64,000 bases of DNA from Morella rubra (taxonomy: Eukaryota; Streptophyta; Magnoliopsida; Fagales; Myricaceae), in the NCBI GenBank assembly GCA_003952965.2, contig CM025853.1, positions 14,989,540-15,053,539 of the forward strand, read 5' to 3'. Below the pieces are notes generated by a model. The model did no database searches and was not told where the DNA came from. It saw only the letters and a list, made by a program, of their open reading frames with translations. A program made the translations under genes and the position numbers. Within the stretch, counting starts at the first letter, position 1; each line of letters starts with the position of its first letter. Positions 33,636 to 43,702 of this stretch are shown here, piece after piece.

Positions 33636-34580
33636 TTATCGCCCCCATGATTCCGTCAACTCCCCTAACAAAGGAACTCTCTCAACAAAAGCCATAGACT
33701 GCTCTGGAGAGTTATTCTCATAATCAAAAACTGATAACAACTCCGATACATTAATGTCCTCAACCATATCAACTACATGCACTTCAAAATAATCACAACT
33801 ACTCGACATCTTGCATGCATTGAACACATTCATCTCCAACATCATATTACCAAAAGTGAGCTTCAGTACTCCACTAATTAGTTTGTTGGAGGTAGCCAAA
33901 AAAGGTCAACCAAGTATCACATGCACCTCATAAATAGCATAGACTAGCTGCAGCACATCCAAAACTACAAAATCCACTAGATGGTAAAATTTGTCCACCT
34001 GAACCAACACATCCTCAATAATACCCCATGGCACCTTGACTAATCTATCAGCCAATTGTAGCATGATGAAGGTTTTTTTTCAATTCACCTAACCCCAACT
34101 GCTCATATACTGCGAATGGTAGCAAGTTCACATTGGTCCCCAAATCAAGTAATGCTCTCCCAATACAAGATTCACTTATCATAATAGAAATAATGAGACA
34201 ACCCAGATCTCTGAACTTTTGAGGAGTCTTACTTAGTATTAGTGTGCTAACTTGCTCTGTCAGGAAGATTTTCTTCTTCACATTCCACTTCCTATTCTTT
34301 GTGCACAATTCCTTAAAAAAAATTGCATAATAAGGAATTTGTTGTATCGCATCCAAAAGCGGAATGTTGATTTTTACTTGTTTGAAGATCTATTGAATCT
34401 TAGTGTGATACTTGTTCTTTTGACTAGCAGCTAATCTTTGAGAATAGAGATCCACAGGTCGGTACTCCCTACTAGTCTCGGCCTACACACTGATTGGCCT
34501 CTTTAATTACGATCTCACTTCCTCTGCTTTTTCTTCAGCTTCTTCCCTCACGGTTATAGCTTCAGGTATTGGAGCAATTA
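33636..34580 (-). pseudogene. Athila/Tat-type protease region relic (copy A)
   Basis: Minus-strand relic. NIPLLDAIQQIPYYAIFFKE, then ESCIGRALLDLGTNVNLLPF with [10 protein letters not shown] is the Athila/Tat retropepsin (D-L-G active site), and ATSNKLISGVLKLTFGNMML is the segment normally following it. Fragmentary. Confidence 0.7.
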
Positions 34581-34585
34581 TTGCC

Positions 34586-34950
34586 ATGTTTGGTTTGGTT
34601 TTGAAAACGTTTTATGTGTAATGATAAAGAAAATTTTTTGAGATATGTTTTTCAAGGTGTTTGTGAGAATAGTGGGATCCACATAAATGATGTTTGAAAA
34701 GAGAGTTTTTGAAATTTATTCTCTTGAAGAATGTGAGAGTAAAAAAGTATGTTTGGATAAAGATTTTGGTGAGAGGAGTTTTTATGGATTTTCGTAAAAG
34801 TTTTTTTGGTTTTTGTATTGTTTTTTTCACAAAAAGTTAGGCCAGCCAATGATTAGATAGAAAATTTTATTGAAGATTAAAATGTTTTTTGTATGAAAAA
34901 ATCATGTTTGGATTGGAAAATATTTTTTAAAATCAATAACCAAACCTGAC
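34586..34950. mobile_element. MITE inside the gypsy relic (copy A)
   Basis: About 365 bp, AT-rich, with imperfect terminal inverted repeats (TGTTTGGTTTGGTTTTGAAAA at left; reverse complement of the right end GTCAGGTTTGGTTATTGATT). Inner parts also pair weakly (ATGTTTGGAT). No coding capacity. Superfamily not assigned; target duplication not evident. Confidence 0.5.
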
Positions 34951-35326
34951 CTATATGTTTATCCTTGGACATCTCAGGTAGGGGAACTTCCTTTCAACTT
35001 CTCAAAGCAATAACGGCCTTCATTGTCTCAACAAATTCCCTTGAGACATTATGTATTTGTTCTTATTGTCGTCGGTGTACTTGAGGATTAGGTTGAGGCT
35101 ATGCCAAAAATTTCCCTTTCTCTCGGGTGCTCAATGTCATGCCCATCATGGCCTAAATGTTCCTCCTATTTGTGGTGGCCTCACTCTGTATGAATTGCTG
35201 AAGTGTATTGGCCATCTATGCCATACTGTTGTCCATAGACGTCTTCGGTGGAGGAGATGGTAGAGAATAAAAATTTTGAGCAGCCACATGAGATTGGAAT
35301 CCTAGAGGCATTACTAAAGGATAGGA

Positions 35327-36177
35327 TGTAATACCCCATTCCGATTAAATATTATTTAACAATATTTTAAGACTAATTAACAGTTTTAATTTAATGCAAA
35401 ATAATTATATAAATTTTCTATTGATATCCTCTCTTGTTTAACTAAAATAAAGTGTTTCATGTGGTTCTTTGATTTACTAAATAAGTTTAGAGGAGTATTA
35501 AAGATTATGGTCAAGACATTTTAGAGATAGAGGTTAGATTAAATTTTTCCCAAGTCCTTAAATTTGTAAAGTAGTAGTATTAATTTTTTTTTTTTTAAAT
35601 AATCACTCTGAGGCTTTGATCTTAGACTTATTGAGCTTCACAACCAAGGTGAAAGTCATGCCCAATGACTTTGTATGGCTGGCTGTTAGGATAAAAGCTT
35701 GCTAAGGAAGAATGTTTACACAACTTGAACCAAAACCCAATTGTGAGAAAGAAAGGGAGACTGGGTTTCCTTGCCTTACCGTGAGAAGAGAGTAGAGGCG
35801 AAGGGTGAAAATGAACCAGAGAGAGAGAGAGAGAATGAAGGCCAATTCGAAGAGGAAGGAAAAAAAAAAGAGAAGAAGAGGGAAAAAAGTTGCTGAAAGT
35901 TTGCCTACGGAAATTATACTTACTTGATCTTGACAAATGATCTTGAACTTGTCTGCGATTGAATCTTCAATCTACGATAGTCTTCGGGACTTATTGATAT
36001 CACACCTTAAATCTTTTGATTGCACAACTAAGTAGCTAAAATGTTCTGCCTCCTTCCTTTCCACGTTCACAACCGTTGTAGGGTTTTTCTGAGGTCTTGA
36101 CAGCCAACCCAAAAGCTCACAATAGACTATCTCATAGTATCTTTTTACATAAAACCCTAGCTGTGATAGTACTTGAG
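35327..36177 (+). mobile_element. Possible gypsy LTR start; otherwise unassigned leader-like sequence
   Basis: TGTAATACCCC at 35,327 is a frequent plant gypsy LTR start. AT-rich sequence follows, then a purine-rich GA-repeat tract at 35,815-35,895. The other end of the LTR is not found. The minus frame at 35,628-35,936 is a low-complexity product. The part to 36,014 is included in the large repeat as far as the window shows. Confidence 0.35.
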
Positions 36178-37092
36178 ATCATTAGGGATCTCAGATCTCG
36201 GCCGTAGGATCACATGGAAAAACTTTTTTTTTTCCATTAACTCCCTTATATTTTTTTATTCCGAATTTTAGGCTTATACTAATTGTAATCATGTCTATCA
36301 ACATGTTACAATTTACCCCCGAGTATTTGAGATTGATTGGTGAAATCTCTTAAGTTAACAATTATTGGTTTATTTTTCCTTTTACCATACTATATTCCAC
36401 ATGAGCCAATAGGACCGAAATCATATTACCGATTAAGTCTCTAACTCGTATAATTCTTAATTCACAACCTATAACTTGTTGGACTATCAATTGTTTCCAA
36501 AACAATTTCACAAATAAATATATAATATATATATTAATTTCGAAAAACATTTTCATAAAATACCATTGGCCAATGGATTCTTTTCTAGTCCATCTCTATA
36601 CAGATATATGGAATATACTGGCTCATCAGGAGGCTGGTGGATTCCTTATTGAGCATTTATACAAACTCATTTATTATGTACAAGACCCAACATTATCTGG
36701 AATCTTTGACCTAGAAAGATTATCACCAAATGACTTGGTTAAAGCACAAGTACACAACAAATAACCTGTATAAACCTCTCAGGTCTAAGGATACAATAAA
36801 CCAATTGTGTTAATACCTTCTCAACATCACTGATCACTTCCAGAAGGTAATCATATTTGATCCCTTTCAGTACATGTACTCTTACATTGCACCCACTCGT
36901 TTCTTTAAGGTCACTATCTCAATGACAACGTCCATCATCCTATTAAATAGAGGCACAACGAGCGTAGACCTATTGTACATCAATATGTACATGGGTCTAG
37001 AACAAAATATCAAGTGAACAAGGAATCGAAGAGTCATACTTCCCGCCATTGATTCATTAATCATTGACCAGACTTTTCTACAATGTTACTTA
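36178..37092 (-). mobile_element. Truncated copia LTR of the copia-1 family
   Basis: Reverse-orientation copy of the 1.25-kb LTR family with both ends missing: it begins near the GGGATCTCAGATCTCGGCC block and ends near TTTTCTACAATGTTACTTAA. Comparison with 20,740-21,993 indicates loss of about 130 bp at the LTR start and over 200 bp at the LTR end. Diverged and old. Confidence 0.7.
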
Positions 37093-37796
37093 AAAAGGGG
37101 ATTCGTGAGCCATGTTGAACTAGGTTACAGTTTGCACTAGGGAAACTAGGTTAGGCACTTAACTAGTTGGTGTGTTAGGTTTCTCGAGTTTTGCATGTTC
37201 TTATGGCTATTATTGCTCTCTGTCTGGCAAAAAATATATAGTAGATGAAGTGTTGGCAAATGCATGTGATATATTAGCCTATAAAAGAGTAAATGAAATC
37301 TATTTTGTTCAATATTCACTATGCCAATGTTATTGCGAGGGACTTTGTTTAAAACATATTCTTAGGGACCCTTTTTAGGAGCTTTGTCCAGACTTTTCTA
37401 GCGTCTTCAGGTCCTGAGATGTGGACTCAAAAGTAGTTGGAGTTAGCCTGGGAATTAAATGCCATAAACGGGTCCTAGTTGGCATTTAGAGCACTCGGGT
37501 GCTTTGTTTTGAAGAGACAGTTTTGCTCCTCGATTTTATGGGTTTCTCTATTATTTTCAGCATCTTGTAAAGGATATAAAGAGGTCCTTGAGTGATTATT
37601 ATAAATTGGAGAGATTTGGGTGATTTTGTAATGAAAACCTTTGAAGATTTGATGAATTTCTTAAAGTATACTTGCTAGAAAATTTCTAGATATATAGGAG
37701 CCAGTGTTACCTTGTTTTAGACTTTAATTTTGAGGTTGCTTATAACTTTTGAGTTGCTGGGTGATTTGATGGGTATCAAGGTGGACAGAGTCCTAG
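37093..37796. other. No recognised gene
   Basis: The plus frame at 37,172-37,378 shows no family I recognise. The stretch may belong to the gypsy-B element to its right. Confidence 0.3.
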
Positions 37797-37999
37797 AGAT
37801 CCCATTACAAATTTCAGCAGGATCAATCACAAGATCAAAAGCAAAGAAAATCAAGAAAGCAATGTAAGGATTGGTACAATCTACTTGCACCGAGTATGCC
37901 GATTTACTTTTCAAGACTCAAGCGTTCAAGATGGGAACACAAGAAGAAGAACCAATCTTACTTCTTGTGATACAAGCTACAGAGGGAGGCACAACCTAA
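37797..37999 (+). pseudogene. Gypsy-B pol C-terminal tail
   Basis: The frame reads SAGSITRSKAKKIKKAM, then GLVQSTCTEYADL, FKMGTQEEEPILLLVIQATE. This matches the usual C-terminus of plant gypsy polyproteins (GPITRSRAKK...GLIQ...INVIQA). Fossil. Confidence 0.6.
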
Positions 38000-38545
38000 T
38001 GTTCTTGGACCTAATATTTAGGCTTCATAATTGTGGGCTTGTTGGGTTATTTTTTTTAGGGTTACTATTCACGCGGTACTGTTCACGCATTTAGGGTCAC
38101 TGTTTATGCACACTATTCACGCGTTATGGGTCACTGTTCACGCACACTATTCACAGATCACTATTTACGCGGCACTATTCACATGTGTTGTCCCACATTG
38201 GTTAGAAATAAGGGACTTATACAAACCTCCTCATATGTTTAGGAGCTGTTTTGTATTATTTTGGATCATCAAAGAAATTAAGTATTATTTTCTCTGAGAG
38301 AGAGTTTCTCTTTTAGTTCTTGAGTGAACTAAAGAACTTATCAAGGATTCTTCCTTGTGGCATTCTAACTTCAATCTTGGTTCTTGAAGCAAGATTTCAA
38401 TGGGTCAAGATTATAACTATAATCTTGGTTCTTGGAACAAGATTCAACGGGTCAAGATTTGTTCCTTGGCTTGATTTGTGGTGTTCTTGGGTCTTTATTC
38501 AAATTGTTCATGGGTTCAAGGGTTTCAATCCTTCGGTTCACATCA
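38000..38545 (+). repeat. LTR of gypsy-B
   Basis: Ends ...GGTTCACATCA at 38,545, four bases before the primer site. The start is uncertain (TGTTCTTGG at 38,000 is a candidate). Contains the CTATTCACGC array and a stretch of repeated CTTGGTTCTTG(A/G)A(G/A)CAAGATT units (38,374-38,440). Confidence 0.55.
38056..38185 (+). repeat. Short tandem array of ACTRTTCACGC motifs in LTR
   Basis: About eight copies of a 10-14 base unit (CACTATTCACGC / TACTGTTCACGC with spacers GGTACT, ATTTAGGGTC, GCACA) lie in 130 bp. CpG-containing and possibly a promoter-proximal repeat of the LTR. Confidence 0.7.
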
Positions 38546-38548
38546 ATT

Positions 38549-38560
38549 TGGTATCAGAGC
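38549..38560 (+). other. Primer-binding site of gypsy-B
   Basis: TGGTATCAGAGC, complementary to initiator tRNA-Met, immediately downstream of the LTR end. Confidence 0.8.
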
Positions 38561-39092
38561 CCGGTTTTCAAATAGATTCAAATTCATTCTTGTTTTAATT
38601 CGATTGTTAGGTTTTTTTGTTTCTTCTTTCTCTATAAAAAAAAAAAAAAAAAAGTTGTAGCTAGGGTTTCATTAGGTTTGTGCCACAGCAAAAAAAAAAA
38701 AAAAAAATCGCAGTTGTTGTTGAGGTATCTTTTGAATAGTATTGATCTTGTTTTTTTTCAAAGTGGTTGAGTATATCATGGTATTTTTTTTCCTTGATCG
38801 CTTTTCCCTCTCAAAAAGTCCATAAATTTTGTGTCACTTTTATTCCCTATTGCTTCTTGGATCTGTTGCTAGTTGGGATAATACAAGGTGTTCCTTGGTT
38901 GAGTTCAACTAGTTCTTAAAGAACTTATAAGGGAAACAAGAGCAGTAAAATGCAAGAGTGGGTGAGAATATTATCGGAAAAAAGCCAAAAGAGTGCAAAC
39001 ACGAGTGGAGTGACCATATCTGAGTGCAAACACGTAAGGGAGTGTGTGAGAAATTATTTCTAACATTCTTTGTTTCTATAGTTTAAAAAAAA

Positions 39093-39893
39093 ATGTCTTC
39101 CAGGCCGAAGCAACAAACAACGAAGGAGGGCCGCTCATGACACAGCTATACAACAACAATTTGAGCGTATGAACGTGATGTTTAATGATATTTGGATCGG
39201 ATGGATAGGCAAGACGCCATTATTGCTACTTGGCGTGAAGATCGTAACCAAAAAAGGCAAGATAGAGGTGCGTGCGTGGGTGCTTCTGGTGACGACCAAG
39301 AGGTTGAGTTCAGAGATGAAGAGGATCAAAGTTCTTTGAATGGTGATGGCAGGGACATGCCAAGAAGAGGAAGGCGTGGTATAGGTTTCCAACGAGCTAT
39401 AGATGGTGAGATGGAGTTGACAGAAATCTAGGAAGCATCAAGATGAAGATTCCATCGTTCCAAGGGAAGAATGATCCTGAAGCATACTTGGAATGGGAGA
39501 AGAAGGTTGAATTGATTTTTGATTGCCATAACTACTCTGAGGAGAAAAAGGTAAAACTCGCTGTCATTGAATTTACTGATTATGCTATTATATGGTGGGA
39601 TCAACTTGTTATGAGCAAAAAGAGGAACCATGAAAAGTCTATTGAGACATGGGAGGAGATGAAGGCCATCATGAGGAGGGATTTGTTCCAAGTCACTACT
39701 ACAGGGACTTGTATCAGAAATTACAAAGCCTTACTCAAGGTTATAGGAGCGTGGATGATTACTACAAAGAGATGGAGATAGCCATGATTCGGGCTAATGT
39801 CGAAGAAGATAGAGAAGCTACCATGGCAAGGTTTTTGAATGGGCTGAACCGGGACATTGCCAACGTGGTAGACTTGCAACACTATGTAGAGTT
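39093..39893 (+). pseudogene. Gypsy-B gag relic, truncated by hAT-like insertion
   Basis: Plus-strand gag. An N-terminal coiled segment (MDRMDRQDAIIATWREDRN) is followed by an acidic linker, then the core MKIPSFQGKNDPEAYLEWEK, VELIFDCHNYSEEKKVKLA and IIWWDQLV, then MARFLNGLNRDIANVVDLQ. This is the standard retrotransposon-gag domain. Sequence is interrupted at 39,894; a few breaks. Confidence 0.75.
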
Positions 39894-39968
39894 TAGGGGT
39901 GATCAAAACCGGACCGCAAACCGGACCGGACCACAAAACCGGACCGGACCGGACCGGTTTTGTGGTTT
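39894..39968. mobile_element. Terminal fragment of a second hAT-like element, cut by the assembly gap
   Basis: Gag sequence changes at 39,894 to TAGGGGTGATCAAAACCGG followed by repeated ACCGGACCGG motifs up to the first N. A TAGGGGTG-like end with CCGG-rich subterminal repeats fits a plant hAT. It differs in sequence from the hAT at 8,507-12,401, so it is a different family. The other end is not in the window. Confidence 0.55.
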
Positions 39969-40313
39969 NNNNNNNNNNNNNNNNNNNNNNNNNNNNNNNN
40001 NNNNNNNNNNNNNNNNNNNNNNNNNNNNNNNNNNNNNNNNNNNNNNNNNNNNNNNNNNNNNNNNNNNNNNNNNNNNNNNNNNNNNNNNNNNNNNNNNNNN
40101 NNNNNNNNNNNNNNNNNNNNNNNNNNNNNNNNNNNNNNNNNNNNNNNNNNNNNNNNNNNNNNNNNNNNNNNNNNNNNNNNNNNNNNNNNNNNNNNNNNNN
40201 NNNNNNNNNNNNNNNNNNNNNNNNNNNNNNNNNNNNNNNNNNNNNNNNNNNNNNNNNNNNNNNNNNNNNNNNNNNNNNNNNNNNNNNNNNNNNNNNNNNN
40301 NNNNNNNNNNNNN
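39969..40313. other. Assembly gap (345 N)
   Basis: No sequence. Both flanks are CCGG-rich ends of hAT elements: a TAGGGGTG-type end on the left, the last 90 bp of the 3.9-kb hAT type on the right. Open frames drawn across it are meaningless. Confidence 1.
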
Positions 40314-40403
40314 ACTTCAAACCGGCACCGGCACCGGTGAAGCCGGGTACCGACAACCCGGTGCCGGTGCCACCGGATTTTTCGGTGGCACTGAACAGCC
40401 CTA
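40314..40403 (-). mobile_element. Right end of the 3.9-kb hAT type (copy B)
   Basis: Ninety bases equal to 12,312-12,401 except for two one-base indels, ending with the same TGAACAGCCCTA terminus and followed by CTAAAGGG at 40,404-40,411. The rest of the element would lie in or across the gap, but the gap as drawn (345) is far too short for the missing 3.8 kb. Confidence 0.85.
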
Positions 40404-43400
40404 CTAAAGGGTAAGAACCCTTTCCTGGCATCCTGCATGCTATACCGTACCAATATCTTGTCAATGTAATGGGCTTGTGAAAGCCCTAAAAGCCTATTTT
40501 CTCGATTTCTAAACACTTTGATCCTAAGAATGTAGGATGTTTCTCCAAGGTCTTTTATTGAAAAATGATTCGCTAACCATATTTTCACTGATGAAATTGC
40601 ACCGATGTCATTCCCTATGAATAGAATATCATCAACATAAAGAATAAGGAACATTACTGAACTCCCACTAATCTTCTTGTAAATACAAGATTCATCTATG
40701 TTTTGTGAGAAACCAAACGATTTGATCATCTCATCAAAATGAATGTTCCAGCAACATGATGCCTATTTTAGTCCATTAATGGACTTGTTTAGTTTGCACA
40801 CTTTAGATTCTTGTCAGGAGAAAGAAACCTTTAGGTTGTTCCATATAAATCTCCTCTTGGATGTACCCATTCAGAAATGCGATTTTCACATACATCTGCC
40901 ATATCTCATAATCATAATGAGCGGTGATTGACAATAGGATTCCAATGGATTTTATCATCGCTATAGGTGAAAAGGTTTCCTCATAGTCAATGCCATGTTT
41001 TCTAGTATAACCTTTCGCAACCAGCCTAGCTTTGCAGGTCTCTACCTCTCCAGTAGGTCCTCATTTTCTTTTGAATACCCATTTACAACCTATAGGCTTA
41101 ATGCCTTATGGTTGATCAACAAAGGGTCTAGACCTCATTGGAGTACATGGAGTCCATTTCTGATTCTATTGCTATCTTCCAGTGTGCTGCATCTTTGTCA
41201 CTGATAGCCTCTTGGTAAGTATATGGATCATCATCCAACCCCTCCGATTGCATTTGACAAATCTCATTTATCATGGTATATCTAACTGGAGGTTTATGAA
41301 TTCTTTTATCACATTGAGGCTCTTGAGTTCTGAACTCTTCAGACTCATTAGTGGGTATCCCTTTCATCAATCTTATTTGCCATAGTTTCTGGTTCAGATG
41401 ATTGTTCGTCAAGAACAATCTTGCCTTTTCCATCACTTAGGCTGTACTCATCTTCCAGGAATATCGCATTCCTACTAACAATTACCTTCTGATCCTTTTG
41501 GTTATAAAAGTAATAACCAATTGATCTTTTGGGGTAGCCCACAAATAAACATATTTCAATCCTTGACTCTAGCTTCTCCACGTCAAACTTTTTAACGTGA
41601 GTTGGGCATCCCCATACTCTCAAGTGTTTCAGACTTGACTTTTTGCCAGTTCATAACTCATATGGAGTATTAGGAATGGACTTAGTGGATATCCTATTTA
41701 AAATATAAACAGCTCTCTCTAAGGCATATCCCCAAAAATAAACAGGTAATTGTGACATGCTCATCATTGACCGAACCATATATAATAGTGTTTGATTTCT
41801 TATTTCTGCAACACCATTATGTAGCAGGAGGAGTCAACTAAGATATGATGCATCTTTCTCTAAGATGAGTTTGAAAATCTCTAGAGAGATATTCTCCTCC
41901 TCTATTAGACCAGAATATCTTAATATTCCTTTCCAGTTGATTCTCAACTTCACTCTGAAATTCTTTGAACTTTTTAATGGATTCAGACTTGTGTTTCATC
42001 AAGTATACATAACCATACTTGGAATAATCATCAATAAAAGTGATGAAGTATGAGAATCCTCCTCTGGCTATGTGGTTAAAAGGACCACATACATCAGTGT
42101 GAACTAACTCTAACAACTCTGTGGCTTTAGTTCCTTTCCCTTTAAAAGGATTCTTGGTCATCTTTCCATGAAAGCAAGGCTCACATATTGATAAGGCTCA
42201 ACCTTCAAAAGGTCTAATGGTCCATCCCTTAGTAATTTGTTAATCTTATCCAGATAAGCATGACCAAGTCTTAGATGCCACAAGTAAGTGGGATTGACAT
42301 CCCTCTTCCTTTTGAGAGTTTTCACACTAGTATCAACATCATTCTCTATATTATTCATAGAGTCTACAACATTTTCCAAAATATAAAGACAATCCATCAT
42401 AGTACCAGAAGCAATAAATTGATTTTGAAACTTAATACCAAGTTTAGAATTAAAAACAAGTGAATATCCAAACATCCCAAGTTTTGAAACAGAAATTAAG
42501 TTTCTACGACATTTCGGTACGTGTAGACAATCTTCTAAAATTAAAACTTTGTCCCGTTGTAGACTTAGATGAAAAGATCCTATGGCAGTCGCTGCAACAC
42601 ATGCAGTCATCCCCATCTTTAGGATGACTTCCCCTTCATCTAGTCTCCGAGTTTCTTTAAATTCCTGCAACATATTGCAGATATGAGACGTTGTGCCTGA
42701 ATCAACACACCATGAATTTAATGGACCATCTATCAAATTCATCTCAATGAAAAGCATACCTTCAGTAGGCTTCTTTTGCTTCAAAGAAGCAAGATATACA
42801 CGACAATTCCTTTTCCAATGTCTAGGTTTGCCGCAGTGGAAACAATTTCCCTTTGCTTTCTTATCTGCCTCACTCTTGTCCTCCTTCTTTGCCTTTTAGC
42901 TAGGCTGAGACCTTTTCTTTTTCTTAAACTTCTTGCCTTTGGGGTTTTATTCCTGAGGCAGAGGTGACCTTTGGCTTGTCCATGATCATCAGAGAACCTT
43001 TCTCCTTTTTGATGAGTTCTTCAATTGCTTGCAACATATTGAGCAGCTCGGACAGAGTCACTACCATCTTGTTCATATTATAGTTTAATACGAGCTGGTT
43101 GAACGACTCAAGCAAAGATGCCAATATCGCTCCAACCTTGGTCTCACCATCAATTTTTGCACCTAGTGTCTCCAGTTCTGTGATGTAAGATATCATCTTC
43201 ATGACATGTTCCCGAACTGGAGTACCTTCCATCATCTTGGTGGTCATCAGCAACTTCATAACTTGCTGGTGTGGATAATGACTTTGCTCTTCGAATAGCT
43301 CTTGGAGATATCCCAATATCTCTTTTGTTGTAACTATGCTTTCACATTGCTTTTGCAGTAGGTTGGACATAGACGCCAACATATAGCAGCGAGCTAATTC

Positions 43401-43702
43401 ATCCGCTTCATTCCACTTTTCAAAATTAGCTCTTGGTTCTGGAGTAGAGAAATCCCTAAAAGGAGAGAGTGACATAAATCCCTTAGGAGGCAAGACATTT
43501 GTGTTGCTATTCTATTCTGTTGCTATTCTATTCTTAATCACTAGAGCTTTGGATTGGATCGGATCGTGAAGCGGGTTTAAATTTGTGGATTCCCGAATTA
43601 CTATATCAAGGTAAGTAATTGAATCCGCAATTGCAATTATAATCCTGATTGATGTTTTGTAGAAAACATGTTATTTATTTAGTTTAATTCCGCATAAACT
43701 AT
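40404..43702 (-). mobile_element. Copia-1, 5' two-thirds (copy B)
   Basis: Same fossil as 12,402-15,700: reverse transcriptase 40,412-41,623, integrase 41,838-42,161, protease and pre-integrase 42,158-42,784, gag 42,924-43,493. I noticed a single base difference (A at 12,797, G at 40,799). The 3' LTR side is not present because the gap precedes it. Confidence 0.85.

Larger units (their letters stand above)
33300..35326 (-). mobile_element. Athila/Tat-type Ty3/gypsy relic: gag end and protease, most of pol absent (copy A)
   Basis: Minus-strand fossil. The gag side lies at about 35,300-34,950, a MITE interrupts at 34,586-34,950, the gag-protease linker and protease lie at 34,580-33,636. Then directly the motif CATTGAGGACAATGTTTAA (about 33,353-33,371), which normally follows the end of pol in Athila/Tat elements. 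Reverse transcriptase, RNase H and integrase are missing. Many breaks; old. Confidence 0.65.
12312..36014. repeat. Large direct repeat, copy A (~23.7 kb)
   Basis: Every element from 12,312 to 36,014 recurs in the same order and orientation at 40,314-64,000. The offset is 28,002 bp at the start and drifts to 27,986 bp by small indels. Between about 12,400 and 20,400 I noticed only one or two base differences. The right limit given here is merely where the window cuts copy B. Confidence 0.95.
37797..39893 (+). mobile_element. Gypsy-B: broken Ty3/gypsy sequence with pol end, single LTR and gag in tandem order
   Basis: Plus-strand fossil. The pol C-terminal tail (37,797-37,999) is followed by an LTR (about 38,000-38,545), a primer site (38,549-38,560), a leader and then gag (39,093-39,893). 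The LTR thus serves as 3' LTR for sequence on its left and 5' LTR for sequence on its right, the arrangement left by recombination between tandem elements. Gag is cut at 39,894 by a hAT-like end and then the assembly gap. Several breaks. Confidence 0.65.

Noticed and set aside
35628-35936. 102-residue minus-strand frame
   Set aside because: Driven by a GA/CT repeat tract; changes frame pattern between the copies (63,614-63,922) and shows no family resemblance.
39649-40729. Long open frames spanning the N run
   Set aside because: N positions are read as X; the frames join unrelated sequence on both sides of an assembly gap.
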